From [Actinomadura] parvosata subsp. kistnae (GTDB taxonomy: Bacteria; Actinomycetota; Actinomycetes; Streptosporangiales; Streptosporangiaceae), in the NCBI RefSeq assembly GCF_900323885.1, contig NZ_OOHJ01000033.1:1-64000 (forward strand): a stretch of 64,000 nucleotides of DNA, given 5' to 3'. Positions 10,601 to 20,006 of the stretch are shown in pieces. A program made the translations under genes and the position numbers. The notes under the pieces are model-generated. The model was not told the DNA's origin and made no database searches. It saw only the letters and a program-made list of their open reading frames with translations. The first letter of the stretch is position 1, and each line of letters begins with the position of its first letter.

Positions 10601-11645
10601 TGGACTTGGCCGAGCCGATCAGGCACGGCCGCTCCGCCGGCCGGCCCGAACCGTAGACGGCGCCGAGGGCGGCGGCCTCCAGGGGGTCGCCGACGGCGGT
10701 GCCGGTGCCGTGCGCCTCGACGTACCCGATGGAGTGGGCGTCGACGCCGGCCTGGCGCAGCGCGCGGCGCATGACGTGCTCCTGCGCCTGCCCGCACGGC
10801 GCCATGATGCCGGCGGTGTGGCCGTCCTGGTTGACGGCGCTGCCGAGGATGGTGGCGAGCACCGGGTCGCCGTCGCGCTGGGCGTCGCGCAGCCGTTTGA
10901 GCACGATGACCGCGGCGCCCTCGCCGCGCCCGTAGCCGTCGGCGGCGGCGTCGAACGACTTGCTGCGCCCGTCGGGCGCGAGCGTGCCGGCGGCGTCCAG
11001 GGTCAGGGTCTCGCCGGGCGACAGGATGAGGTTGACGCCGCCCGCCAGCGCGAGGTCGGTCTCCCCCGCGCGCAGCGCCTGCACGGCCAGGTGCACGGCG
11101 ACGAGGGAGGCGGAGCAGGCGGTGTCGACGGCCATGCTGGGGCCGCGCAGGTCCAGCGCGTAGGAGACCCGGTTGGCGACCGCGCACGTGGCGGCGCCGA
11201 TCCCGGTCCACGCCTCGATGTCGGGCAGGTCCTCCAGGATGCGGTGCCCGTAGTCGCCGGTGCAGACGCCCACGTACACGCCGGCGTCGGTGCCGGCCAG
11301 CGCGCCGGCGGGGATCCCGGCGTGCTCCAGCGCCTCCCACGCGGTCTCCATGACCAGGCGCTGCTGCGGGTCCATCAGCTCGACCTCGCGCGGCGAGAGG
11401 CCGAAGAACTCGGCGTCGAAGCCGGCGACGTCGTCGAGGAAGTGGCCGCGCGGCACCGTGCGGCGCACCGCCGCCGCGTAGGAGGGGCCGCGGTCGGCGT
11501 AGGAGCGCCAGCGTTCGGCGGGCGCCGGCCCGCTCGTGTCCCGCCCTTCGGCCAGCAGGTTCCAGTACGCCTGCGCCGAGTTCGCGCCGCCGGGCAGCCG
11601 GCAGCCGATCCCGACGATGGCGATGGCTTCGGACGGTCGGTCCAT
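7686..11645 (-). CDS. Iterative type I PKS, KS-AT-DH-ACP (orsellinate-synthase-like)
   Basis: 1319 residues. KS at about 1-420 with Cys in VDTACSASLVAVHLA and EAHGTGTAVGDP plus KSNIGHLEGAAG. After a repeat-rich linker, AT with GHSVGEI near 684 and VAFH at the substrate-selectivity position, close to the malonyl-type HAFH. DH-like hot-dog domain with HAIEGVEIVP near 986 and an Asp in VLDAAMSV near 1136. Terminal ACP with GLDSVMT near 1270. No ketoreductase or thioesterase is visible. This matches orsellinic acid synthases of the AviM/CalO5 type rather than 6-methylsalicylate synthases, which carry a KR. Start 11645 overlaps the preceding KAS III-like stop by one base (TGATG). Confidence 0.9.
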   Translation of the reverse strand: MDRPSEAIAIVGIGCRLPGGANSAQAYWNLLAEGRDTSGPAPAERWRSYADRGPSYAAAVRRTVPRGHFLDDVAGFDAEFFGLSPREVELMDPQQRLVMETAWEALEHAGIPAGALAGTDAGVYVGVCTGDYGHRILEDLPDIEAWTGIGAATCAVANRVSYALDLRGPSMAVDTACSASLVAVHLAVQALRAGETDLALAGGVNLILSPGETLTLDAAGTLAPDGRSKSFDAAADGYGRGEGAAVIVLKRLRDAQRDGDPVLATILGSAVNQDGHTAGIMAPCGQAQEHVMRRALRQAGVDAHSIGYVEAHGTGTAVGDPLEAAALGAVYGSGRPAERPCLIGSAKSNIGHLEGAAGIAGLIKAVLAVHHGEIPPSRLDTPNPAIDWPALGLRVTTEPTAWPDPATEPEPATGRERATGPEPAIGREPTAASASTPGLASATSPEPAAGSEPAAGSEPAAGSASADGPATGAGAAQPRRAAVSAFGYGGTVTHIVIEQGPEPVPPVEGPAGRLFPVSGASRAALRQSAADLAGVVGQVPVASLGHTLALRRTHLPHRAVVAAADEAALARGLRRLAAGTPDDAVTTGRLLADPGPGPVFVFSGHGSQWAGMGRELLASEPAFARVIDELEPVFADEIGFSPREALSGGDLTEVGRVQTMIFAMQLGLVEVWREYGVRPHAVIGHSVGEIAAAVTAGALSRLDGARLICRRSRLLRRVAGRGAMAMARLPFAEAERRLADRPGVVAAIASSPGSTVVSGDPDAVAEVLAAWLEEGIPTRRVASDVAFHGPQMDALLADLKEAAADLTPAVPDLTVYSTALDDPRARPAYDGAYWAVNLRHPVRLAGAIAAAAADGYRAFIEISAHPVVTHSVLETLNEAGHEDDVFVGASLRRNRPGQASLLNAVAAAHCAGLGVDWRRLQPSGGPAALPAYPWQRRRHWREPSPPDAGGRGHDPGTHTLLGDHVDLAGTDVRLWRTVLDDHLRPYPGSHAIEGVEIVPAAVLAVTFLAAAGTEALAGVTMSAPLLTADRREIQVVRQGDELRLAARTTAEPDAAWQVITTARIPAAQGRPPAPPTPPSQPLAPADPGLVMSRLAAVGVPDTGFGWTVEELWRGHGALRARVRCGAAATWAPVLDAAMSVAPSAFPGDPLLRMVTNVEHLVTTGEPPETVTIEVWLDQEEPDTVQVRITDGTGAAVAWLTGLRYPVIDRPAPSANGDGGGDRLAESFADLDPARLRTFLIEEVGAQIAKEMRLAPADLSPHRPLIEQGLDSVMTVVVRRRLEQRFRCSLPATLLWAKPTVAAVADHIAGVVSAPNGATR
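10252..10305 (-). repeat. 18 bp tandem repeats in the PKS KS-AT linker
   Basis: Three clear 18 bp units (10252, 10270, 10288) encode repeated SEPAAG-type residues. Degenerate copies rich in TGxEPA continue to about 10445. The tract is an in-frame, low-complexity linker between the KS and AT domains. Confidence 0.8.
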
Positions 11646-12700
11646 CACGCGCCCCCTCCCCGCGACCACGCGGGCGACTCGAGTATTTCCACGACGGCGG
11701 CCGAGATGGTGACGCCGGGCCCGTAGGCGAACATCAGGAGGTGGTCGCCGGGCCGCAGCTCACCACCGCGGACGAGGTGCTCCAGGGCCAGCACCTGGTC
11801 GCTGGCCCCGCAGTGGCCGATGGTGCGGCCGAACTCCCAGGTCGAGCGGGCCGCCGGGATGCCCAGCCGGTGCTCGCAGATCTGCTCGGCGATCTCGCGG
11901 GAGGTGTTCATGCAGGTCAGGCGGGTCACGTCGGCCGCTTTGAGTCCTGCCTCGGACAGGGCGCGGTCGATCGCCTCGACCATCCGCTCGTCGAGCGTCA
12001 CCAGCACCTTGGTGCCTTCGCCGCCGGCGACGGCGCGCTGCCGGAAGGTGTCGTTGTGGGCGGCGAAGTCCAGCTCGCGGCCTTCGGTGACGCCGGGCGG
12101 GAAGAGGGGCTCGGCGCACCGGTGCATCTCCTCGGCCTGCGACACCGACATCGTGCACACCGACGCCAGCCGGGCGAACCCGGGCTCGGTGTCGAGCACG
12201 AGGGCGCCGGCCGCGTCGCCGGCGATGGCTCCGGGCAGCATGCGCCAGCGGTCGGCCAGGGGCGTGCCGTAGTTGTCGGCGGCGACCAGCAGGGCCGCCT
12301 GCCGTTCGGGCCCGGCCCGCAGGTAGCTGGCGGCCAGCTCCAGGGCGGCGAACATGCCGTTGCAGCCCTGCTTGAGCTGGGTGGACAGGACGCCGTCGCC
12401 GACGAGGTGGCGCTGCACGTACGCCTGCGGCGGCCAGCCTTCCGGCCCCTGGTGCCAGGTCGAGGTGTAGAGGAGCAGGTCCAGCTCCGTCGGGGAGCGT
12501 CCGCTGCGGGCCACCGCCGTGCGGGACGCCCGCAGCGCCATCTCCGGCGCCGGCACGTCACCGGCGACGGCGACCGAGGCGATCCCGTGCAGCTCGGCCT
12601 CCTCGGCCGGGTACCAGCCGGCCGCCACCGCGTGCGCCACGTCCACGGTGCCGGGCAGGTACGAGCCGACGCCGCTGATGTACATGTCCGCCGTCTCCAT
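11645..12700 (-). CDS. KAS III-like acyltransferase A (AviN/CalO4/ChlB3-type)
   Basis: 351-residue thiolase-fold protein of the group that transfers aryl or acyl units from a PKS carrier protein to an acceptor. The nucleophile is Cys in LKQGCNGMF near residue 112. The histidine expected in the PHxxN region is replaced: the aligned stretch reads CMNTSRE. The late motif GHCGASDQ carries Asp rather than the GNTSAAS of FabH. Such Cys-His-Asp-like KSIII enzymes are known from chlorothricin, cervimycin and avilamycin pathways. Coupled to the PKS by TGATG. The missing His may mean altered chemistry or a structural role. Confidence 0.85.
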   Translation of the reverse strand: METADMYISGVGSYLPGTVDVAHAVAAGWYPAEEAELHGIASVAVAGDVPAPEMALRASRTAVARSGRSPTELDLLLYTSTWHQGPEGWPPQAYVQRHLVGDGVLSTQLKQGCNGMFAALELAASYLRAGPERQAALLVAADNYGTPLADRWRMLPGAIAGDAAGALVLDTEPGFARLASVCTMSVSQAEEMHRCAEPLFPPGVTEGRELDFAAHNDTFRQRAVAGGEGTKVLVTLDERMVEAIDRALSEAGLKAADVTRLTCMNTSREIAEQICEHRLGIPAARSTWEFGRTIGHCGASDQVLALEHLVRGGELRPGDHLLMFAYGPGVTISAAVVEILESPAWSRGGGA

Positions 12701-12755
12701 GTCGCCTCCTGGCTCGCTGGAACAGGTTCAGTCCGGCCCCTTCGGTCCGGCGCCT

Positions 12756-13814
12756 TCAGTCCGGCGCCGTGCTGGCGTACTCGGGCGGGACGTCCAGGAT
12801 CCGCAGGACGGCGCAGGCCAGGGTGGTGCCGGCGCCGAACCCGAGGAGCAGCACGTGGTCGCCGGGGGCCAGCGCGCCGGTGGCGAGCAGGTGGTGCAGG
12901 GCGACGAACTGGTCGCCGACGCCGAGGTGGCCGACGCGGGCGCCGTACTCCCAGGTGGTGTCGGCCAGGGTGAGCCCGAACCAGTTGGCGCCGCGGTGCT
13001 CGACGTCGTCGCGGCGTACGTGCGGGAAGGCGACCTTGGCCACGTCGTCGAGGGTGATGTCCGCCTCTTTGAGGGTGCGGTCGGCCAGCTCGATCATCGT
13101 CGTCTGGATGGCGAGCATGACGCGGGCGCCGTCGCCGTCGAGCAGGCGCTTGCGGAACTCGCGGTTGCGGGCGGCGAAGTCGAGGGGGCGGCCGACGGTC
13201 GCGTCCGGCGGCCACATGGGCACGCCGCCGTCGTTGACGGCCTCGGCCTCCGGCAGCACGATCACGTTGACGGAGCACAGCTCCGCGAGGCCGGTGCCGG
13301 TGGTTTCGGCGGTGAGGAGCAGCGCGCAGCCGGCGTCGCCCATCACGGTGCCCTCGATCATCCGCCACCTGTCGACGAGCGGGGTGCCGTGGTTGTCGGC
13401 GCCGACGAGCAGCGCGGAGCCGCCCGGCCGCAGGTAGCCGGCGGCGAGCTGGAGGGCGTTGAACAGGCCGCAGCAGCCCTGCCGCAGCTCGACGGCCGGG
13501 ACGTGGCCGCCGGTGAGATGCTGCTGCAGGTAGTACTGCGGCGCCCAGCCCTCGGGGCCCTGGTGCCAGACGTCGCAGTACAGCAGCAGGTCGAGGTCGC
13601 GCGGCGACAGCCCGCCCGAGCGGTCGAACGCCTGCCGGGCGGCGCGCAGGCCCAGCTCGGGTGCCGGCACGTCGCCGGCCACGGCCGCGCCCATCAGGCC
13701 GAACCGCTCCACCTCGTCCGCCGGGTAGCGGCCCTGCGCGACGGCCGTCTCGATGGTGACGACCGGCGGCAGGTGGACGCCGATGCTGCGCAGGTACGTG
13801 CCGGAGGTGCGCAT
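12756..13814 (-). CDS. KAS III-like acyltransferase B
   Basis: 352 residues, clearly paralogous to the gene downstream. Cys nucleophile in LRQGCCGLF near 112, histidine in AFPHVRRD and the GHLGVGDQ motif with Asp, so the Cys-His-Asp set expected for ester-forming KSIII homologues is complete. Its start follows the PhyH stop directly (TGA then ATG), 55 bp before the next gene. Two KSIII-like proteins also act in sequence in the chlorothricin pathway (ChlB3, ChlB6), suggesting load-and-transfer of the aryl unit. Acceptor unknown; no glycosyltransferase lies nearby. Confidence 0.85.
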   Translation of the reverse strand: MRTSGTYLRSIGVHLPPVVTIETAVAQGRYPADEVERFGLMGAAVAGDVPAPELGLRAARQAFDRSGGLSPRDLDLLLYCDVWHQGPEGWAPQYYLQQHLTGGHVPAVELRQGCCGLFNALQLAAGYLRPGGSALLVGADNHGTPLVDRWRMIEGTVMGDAGCALLLTAETTGTGLAELCSVNVIVLPEAEAVNDGGVPMWPPDATVGRPLDFAARNREFRKRLLDGDGARVMLAIQTTMIELADRTLKEADITLDDVAKVAFPHVRRDDVEHRGANWFGLTLADTTWEYGARVGHLGVGDQFVALHHLLATGALAPGDHVLLLGFGAGTTLACAVLRILDVPPEYASTAPD

Positions 13815-14684
13815 TCAGTCCTTCCCCGAGGCCACGGGGTCGCCCGACCCGTCGCGCAGCAGCAGCATCGGGTCGCTCAGCTCGTACAGGCCGCACATCG
13901 GCGGGCAGGCCTCGTAGCCGAGCAGCCGCTGGATGTCCTCGGGGTAGCCGCGCACCACGTCCAGGGGTATGGACAGGTACTGGTTCTCCTCCTGGCGGAG
14001 GTTGCCGAGGTCGTAGGCGTACGACAGGCCGGTGCGGGGCGCGTCGGAGCGGTTGGCGCCGGCGCCGTGGTAGGTGCTGCCGAGCCACAGCAGCGCGGAG
14101 CCGGGCCGCATCTCGGCGGGCACCGCCTCGTCGTCGCGCGGCCCGCGCTCGTCGTCCCAGCGGTGGCTGCCGGGGACGACGCGGGTGGCGCCGTTGCGTT
14201 CGGTGAAGGCGCTGGCGGCCACCATGACCTGCATGCGGCTCTCCGGCCCGGGATGGGTGCGCAGGTGGGCGGTGTCGTCGCGGTGCAGGCCCTGTGGTCG
14301 CACGCCCGGCTGGATCTGGATCGCCCGCGAGATGCCGAGCTGGATCGTGGGGACGAACTCGATGCGTTGCTCGCCGAGCCAGGCGCGCACGGGCCGTTGC
14401 AGGAAGTGCCGGGCGCTGCCGAGGAAGTGCGGCTGCCGCATGATCGCGACCGAGTGGGCGCTGCGGCGGACCAGGCCCGGCAGGATCCGGGTCTTCTCGC
14501 CGACGAGCCGGCCGTCGCCGTCGGCCTGGCTCTCCAGGGCCGGGCCCAGGTCCTCCCACAGGCCGTTCAGCGTGTCGGCGTCGACGAAGTCCTCGATGAT
14601 CACCGCTCCGGCGGCCTCGATCGCCTCGATCGCCGCGTCGATCGGGGCCGAGGCGGGCAGGGTGGTCAGCTTGGCATCGGTCAT
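13815..14684 (-). CDS. PhyH-family Fe(II)/2-oxoglutarate dioxygenase
   Basis: 289 residues of the phytanoyl-CoA dioxygenase superfamily. The iron facial triad is visible: HRD (His-x-Asp) near residue 132 and the distal His in WLGSTYHGAGANRSD, followed by an Arg (RTGLSYAYD) likely to bind 2-oxoglutarate. VVPGSHRW is the typical strand before it. The RBS GGAGG is just upstream of ATG 14684. In this operon it would hydroxylate, desaturate or halogenate the polyketide-derived product; the His-x-Asp makes a halogenase less likely. Confidence 0.85.
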   Translation of the reverse strand: MTDAKLTTLPASAPIDAAIEAIEAAGAVIIEDFVDADTLNGLWEDLGPALESQADGDGRLVGEKTRILPGLVRRSAHSVAIMRQPHFLGSARHFLQRPVRAWLGEQRIEFVPTIQLGISRAIQIQPGVRPQGLHRDDTAHLRTHPGPESRMQVMVAASAFTERNGATRVVPGSHRWDDERGPRDDEAVPAEMRPGSALLWLGSTYHGAGANRSDAPRTGLSYAYDLGNLRQEENQYLSIPLDVVRGYPEDIQRLLGYEACPPMCGLYELSDPMLLLRDGSGDPVASGKD

Positions 14685-14721
14685 CCCGGCCTCCAGGAAA
14701 GGCTGTGTCTGGTGATGGGGG

Positions 14722-16236
14722 TCACGCGGCGCGGGCGGGCGGGCCGAACCAGCGCGCCAGGGCGTCGGTCAGGGACGCCGCGCCGGCGGGCGTGCTCCAG
14801 GCGACGAAGCCGTCCGGGCGGATGAGCAGCGCGTCCGCCGGGGCGTCGGCGCAGCCGGCGCTCACCACGTCCACGCGGCCGGACCAGGGCTCGGCGACGG
14901 CGCGCAGGCCGGGGTCGTCGGCGAGGTCGAGCAGCAGCGGGCGCCCGGTGCGTTGCAGCTCGGCGAGCCGTACCGGGCCGTCGGCGGTCTTCAGCCGCAG
15001 GTCGGGGCAGTAGCGGCCGACCAGCGGGCCGGTCAGCGACGGGTCGCCCATGTCGTATTCGATGTGCAGGTCGTCGACCACGGCGGTCAGGCGGCGGTTC
15101 GTGTGCTCGTCCATCAGCAGGTGGGTGAACAGCCGGCGCAGCGCGTCCACGTGCGGGCCGGGGCGCATCAGCGCGATGGAGGCGCGCTGGATCTCCAGCG
15201 TCTGCGCGCCGACCGGGTGCCGCTCGGAGGTGTAGGTGTCGAGCAGGCTCTCCTCGCACTGGCCGCGCGCGACGGCGGCCAGCTTCCAGCCGAGGTTGAC
15301 GGCGTCGCCCAGGCCGAGCCGCAGGCCGGGGCCGCTCCACTGCGACTGCACGTGGGCCGCGTCGCCGGCCAGCAGGACCCGCCCGCTGCGGTACGTCTCG
15401 GCCTGGCGCTCGTTGTCGGTGAACCGGTTGATCTTGTGGATCTTGGTGACCGTCACGTCGGTGCCGCTGAGCCGGCGCAGCGCCGCTTGGAACTCCTCCC
15501 GGGTGATCGGCGCGTCCCGGCTGGCCGGCGGGCCGATGAACTCCAGGGTGATGAACCGGGGCGGCCCCTCCTCGTACACCAGGAGCCCGTTGTCCTTGCG
15601 GAACCAGCCGGGCAGGTGGAAGCCGGGGTCGTCGATCTCGGCGAAGGCGCGGTAGCCGGTCGTGATGCCGTCGGTGCCGGGGAAGGCGATGCCGGCCAGC
15701 TTGCGGATCGTGCTGCGGCCGCCGTCGCAGCCGGCCAGCCAGCCGGCCGTCATCCGGTACGGCCCGTCGGGGCCGTCCACGTCCAGGTGCACCGCGTCGG
15801 CGTCCTGGGTGAAGCCGGTGACCGTGTGGCCGCGCCGTACCTCGACGCCGAGCTGCGCGGCCCGCCGGGCGAGGTCCTGCTCCAGTACCTGCTGGGGCAC
15901 GAGCAGGTCGGGGGATTCCGGGCGGAGCACGAACATCGTGGCGAAGTGCCGCGCGCCCGGGAACGCCTTGGGTTGCAGGCTGTCGGGACGCCGCTCCCCG
16001 AGGGCGATGCGGGCCCGCTCCTCGTCCGTCGGCCGGGCGGGGGCGCCGTCGACGCCGATCATGAGGCCGCGGCGGTCGAGAATGTCGATGGCCCGGCCGG
16101 TGATGCCTTCGGCCTTGGGGTGGTGCTCGATGTCCGGCAGCCGTTCGAGCACAACCACCGGCACGTCGTGCAGGGCCACCTCGCACGCGAGCATGAGCCC
16201 GATCGGACCGCCACCGACTACCGCGACCTGTGCCAT
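14722..16236 (-). CDS. FAD-dependent aromatic hydroxylase (PheA/TfdB/MhpA family)
   Basis: 504 residues, first gene of the minus-strand polyketide operon. N-terminal GxGxxG (VVGGGPIGLMLACEVA), the NADPH/FAD DG-like motif WLAGCDGGRSTIRK and the FAD ribityl motif VLLAGDAAHVQSQWSGPGLRLG followed by DAVNLGWKLA. The C-terminal 120 residues have the thioredoxin-like fold common in this class. It most likely hydroxylates the aromatic ring, as in many aromatic polyketide pathways. The 37 bp gap to PhyH and the shared direction support one transcript. Confidence 0.88.
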   Translation of the reverse strand: MAQVAVVGGGPIGLMLACEVALHDVPVVVLERLPDIEHHPKAEGITGRAIDILDRRGLMIGVDGAPARPTDEERARIALGERRPDSLQPKAFPGARHFATMFVLRPESPDLLVPQQVLEQDLARRAAQLGVEVRRGHTVTGFTQDADAVHLDVDGPDGPYRMTAGWLAGCDGGRSTIRKLAGIAFPGTDGITTGYRAFAEIDDPGFHLPGWFRKDNGLLVYEEGPPRFITLEFIGPPASRDAPITREEFQAALRRLSGTDVTVTKIHKINRFTDNERQAETYRSGRVLLAGDAAHVQSQWSGPGLRLGLGDAVNLGWKLAAVARGQCEESLLDTYTSERHPVGAQTLEIQRASIALMRPGPHVDALRRLFTHLLMDEHTNRRLTAVVDDLHIEYDMGDPSLTGPLVGRYCPDLRLKTADGPVRLAELQRTGRPLLLDLADDPGLRAVAEPWSGRVDVVSAGCADAPADALLIRPDGFVAWSTPAGAASLTDALARWFGPPARAA

Positions 16237-16413
16237 TCATACCTCTGCTGGGGGCGTGAGCCTGCTGGAGGAATCGCTGGAGCGCCGACCGCGGGCCGGC
16301 GGTGCCGATGCTAAATCGGGTGGGTCAAAAATTACTAGTGGTGGTATTTACCTGATTTGTCATGCATAATCCCCTTCGTTTGTGATCAACGGCGCGCAGG
16401 TGGGAGGCCACCC
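16237..16413. promoter_or_regulatory. Divergent promoter region of the polyketide locus
   Basis: 177 bp between the divergent FAD hydroxylase and second P450. It is clearly more A+T-rich than its surroundings around 16320-16380, with ACTAGT and ATGCAT palindromes and CATAAT at about 16364-16369 that could serve as a -10 element rightwards. A convincing -35 cannot be placed by eye. No cluster-specific regulator gene is adjacent. Confidence 0.5.
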
Positions 16414-17629
16414 ATGAGCGACGGCCAGCCATCGACAACCGACCCGCCCTTGGAAACCGACCGGATCACCCCCTTCGACCCGCCCGCCGGGCTGCGGCGC
16501 CGGGCCGCGCTCAGCAGGCTGGCCTACCCGGACGGGCACCGCGGATGGGTGGCCACCGGCTACGCCGTCACCCGCGCGATCCTGGCGGACCCGCGCTTCA
16601 GCACCCGGCGCGAGCTGCTGCACCAGCCGGTCGGCGGCGAGCGTGCCGTCGAGCCTCTGGAGCCCGCCGAGCCCGGCATCTTCCCGCACATGGACCCGCC
16701 GGAGCACACGCGGTTCCGCCGCCTGCTGAGCCACCATTTCGGGCCGCGCCGCGTCACCGAGCTGATCCCGGCGATCGAGCGGTACACGGCACAGGCGCTC
16801 GACGCCATGGCGGCCCGCACCGGGCCGGTCGACCTCGTCACCGCGTTCGCCATGCCGGTCCCGGCGCTCGTCATCTGCGAGCTGCTGGGCGTCCCGGCGG
16901 ACGGACGGGGCCGGATCCAGGCCGCCACCGCCGTCATGAACGACCTCGACTCCCGCCCGGAGCAGGTGTTCGAGGCCGTCACGACCATCACGGCGACGGT
17001 CCGGGACGTCCTCGCGGACCCGCCGGAGGGCGGGCTGCTGGCGCACGCCGCCGCGACCGGCGACCTGACCGGCGAGGAGCTCACGAACCTCGGCATGGTG
17101 CTGCTGGCCACCGGCCACCTGCCCACGTCGAGCATGCTCGCGCTCGGGGCGTTCGTGCTGCTGACCGACCCCGCCCAGCGGGCCCTGCTGCCCGCGCACC
17201 CGCACGAGGCGGTCGAGGAGCTGCTGCGCTACCTGTCGATCCTCCAGTTCGACGTACGGCGCACCGCTCTGGTGGACGTCGAGCTGGACGGCCACGTCAT
17301 CGCGGCCGGCGAGACCGTGGTGCTGTCGCTGCCGGTGGCCAACCGGGATCCCGGCCGCTTCCCCGACCCCGACCGCCTGGACGTCACCCGCTCCGCGACC
17401 GGCCACCTGGCCTTCGGGCACGGCGTCCACCACTGCCTGGGGCAGCACCTGGCCCGGGCGGAGCTGCGGATCGGCCTGACCGCGCTGTTCGAGCGCTTCC
17501 CCGACCTGCGTCTGGCCGTTCCGGCAGCCGAGGTGCCCACCCGCGACCGCATGGCGGTGTACGGGGTGGACCGGCTGCCGGTCACCTGGGGCCCCGGCCC
17601 CGCCGATCAGCCGAGAGAGGTTCCCGATC

Positions 17630-17652
<23 letters not shown>
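16414..17652 (+). CDS. Cytochrome P450 lacking the acid-alcohol pair
   Basis: 412 residues from ATG 16414, with GGGAGG at 16402-16407. The ExxR is EELLRY, and the haem loop is FGHGVHHCLGQHLARAELR with Cys near 340. The I-helix reads ATGHLPTSS where most P450s have a G-x-D/E-T core, so the conserved acid and alcohol for oxygen activation are replaced by Leu and Pro. It may act on a substrate that supplies the proton, or not be an ordinary monooxygenase. Overlaps the aldo/keto reductase gene by 23 bases, indicating co-translation. Confidence 0.88.
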
Positions 17653-18527
<875 letters not shown>

Positions 18528-18553
<26 letters not shown>

Positions 18554-19283
18554 GCGAGCGCCGCCAGTCGTTCAGGAACGGCCATTTCACGTCGAGCCGT
18601 ACCAGCTCGATGACGCGGCGGTCGTCGAAGATGACGCGCTCGTTGCCCTTGTAGTAGCTGAACTTCGGCGCGTTCTTCTCGAACTCCAGCGAGATGTCGT
18701 CCACGTCGGCGCGGAACCGCGCGGGCAGGAAGGCCGAGCCGTACAGCGGCAGGGACGGGATCTCGAAGTCCTTGGCGAACAGCGGCGTGGCGGACCCGCC
18801 GCGCACCCCGAGGTGCTGGATCTGCGCGGAGCCGCCGACGTTGACGTCGGTCAGGCCGTCGTACGGCAGCGGGAGCCGGAAGGGGCCGCTGACGAGGCCG
18901 CCGTCCTCGAAGGTGATCGCCTGGGTGCCCTTCGTCCAGGTGTGCCGCCAGCGGAAGCCGGGGCCGCTGAAGGCGATCGCGGCCGTGTCGACGTCACGGG
19001 TGAACCGCTTCGGCAGGAACGGCCACTTCTTCCTGATGGGCGCGGGCCCTTCGACGAGGCCGCGGTCGGTGAAGATGGCGTACTGGTCGCCGATCAGCGC
19101 CATGTGCTTCCACGCCTTGCGCTCGTTCACCGTCGTGACCGCGTCGAAGGACCGCAGCGCCGCCGCGGCCGGTCCCGGCTCGCCCGCCCGCCCGGCGGCG
19201 GTCGCGGAGGCGGGCGCGACCGCCGCGCCGAGCGCGATCACGGCGACCACCAGCCACCAGAGGTTTGTACGTTTCGTGCGCAT
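18528..19283 (-). CDS. Secreted protein with hemopexin-like repeats
   Basis: 251 residues with an N-terminal signal segment (WWLVVAVIALGAAVAPASATA). The mature part has about three repeats built like hemopexin blades: an aromatic/Gly-Asp strand (ALIGDQYAIF, TKGTQAITF, YYKGNERVIF) followed by KKWPFLP, LPLPYDG or VKWPFLN and then DVDTAAIAF-like Asp-rich ends. Hemopexin domains bind haem, metals or proteins; bacterial examples often accompany secreted toxins or natural-product loci. The assignment is from repeat pattern only. It is convergent with the aldo/keto reductase, so not part of that operon. Confidence 0.65.
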
Positions 19284-19346
19284 GCTCCGCTCCGTTCACC
19301 TGTTGCTCGAAGGTCACGAACGGTTCGCACACGGGACGGCGGCGGA

Positions 19347-19402
19347 TGAACGGCGGCGGGTGAACGGCCGTGGATGAACGGCGGTGGATGAACGGCGGGG
19401 CG
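19347..19402. repeat. Four 14 bp tandem repeats upstream of the hemopexin-like gene
   Basis: TGAACGG recurs exactly every 14 bases (19347, 19361, 19375, 19389) within near-identical 14 bp units. The tract lies just upstream of the hemopexin-like gene, in its likely promoter, and after the stop of the next minus-strand gene. Confidence 0.85.
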
Positions 19403-19409
19403 GGACCGG

Positions 19410-19850
19410 CTACCGGCCCGGCTCCCTGGCGGCGCCCAACGGGTCGCCGGCTGACTTGTCGAGCGCGGCCAGGGTCACGACGTACCCGATGAACTCCAGC
19501 TCCCCGTCGTTCTTCTCCCACCCGTCGGCGCTGGTGCGCGGGGAGAGCACGCCTCCGACCGGGTGCCGGGCGTCGCCGCCGGGCAGGGGCTCCATCCGGG
19601 CGTGGGCCGCCGAGATGTGCGTGACCTCCGCCTCGATGCTCAGCTGGTCGGGGGACGGGTCGCTGTGGTGCTCCTCGCTCCACTCGATCGTGGCGGCGGT
19701 CTTCTCCCCCAGGGCGTTGGCCAGCCAGTCGCGGTCGGCCGGGACGAGGGTCCAGGAGACCGTGGCGCCGACGCGGAAGGGCTCGCCGCAGCATTGCAGC
19801 TGCCAGTCGTCCACCCAGACGTTCCATCTCACCCCGCCGGTCTTGCCCAT
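19410..19850 (-). CDS. DUF6578-like hypothetical protein
   Basis: 146 residues from ATG 19850 (an upstream GTG/ATG extension to 19892 is Arg/Gly-rich and unlikely). The N-terminal pattern VRWNVWVDDWQLQCCGEPFRVG, cited here as VDDWQLQCCGEPF, is the hallmark of a small actinobacterial family I know as DUF6578. No catalytic motif or membrane segment is seen. It is upstream of, and in the same direction as, the hemopexin-like gene but separated by the 14 bp repeat tract. Function unknown. Confidence 0.7.
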   Translation of the reverse strand: MGKTGGVRWNVWVDDWQLQCCGEPFRVGATVSWTLVPADRDWLANALGEKTAATIEWSEEHHSDPSPDQLSIEAEVTHISAAHARMEPLPGGDARHPVGGVLSPRTSADGWEKNDGELEFIGYVVTLAALDKSAGDPLGAAREPGR

Positions 19851-20006
19851 CCCACGAACGCTCCAACCGCGACCCCGCCCACCCGGCCGCATGGGAACGA
19901 GCCGTCCACGAACGGCCTAGGAGCCGCCCAAGGCCGGGCCGGCCCGCAGGAAGGCGCCGATACGCTGCGCGCACGCGTACGGATCGAGCGCATCAGGGGG
20001 CAGGAC

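Noticed and set aside
8676..11726. 1016-residue plus-strand open frame opposite the PKS
   Set aside because: Gly/Arg/Val-rich antisense shadow; the minus strand carries an unambiguous KS-AT-DH-ACP protein.
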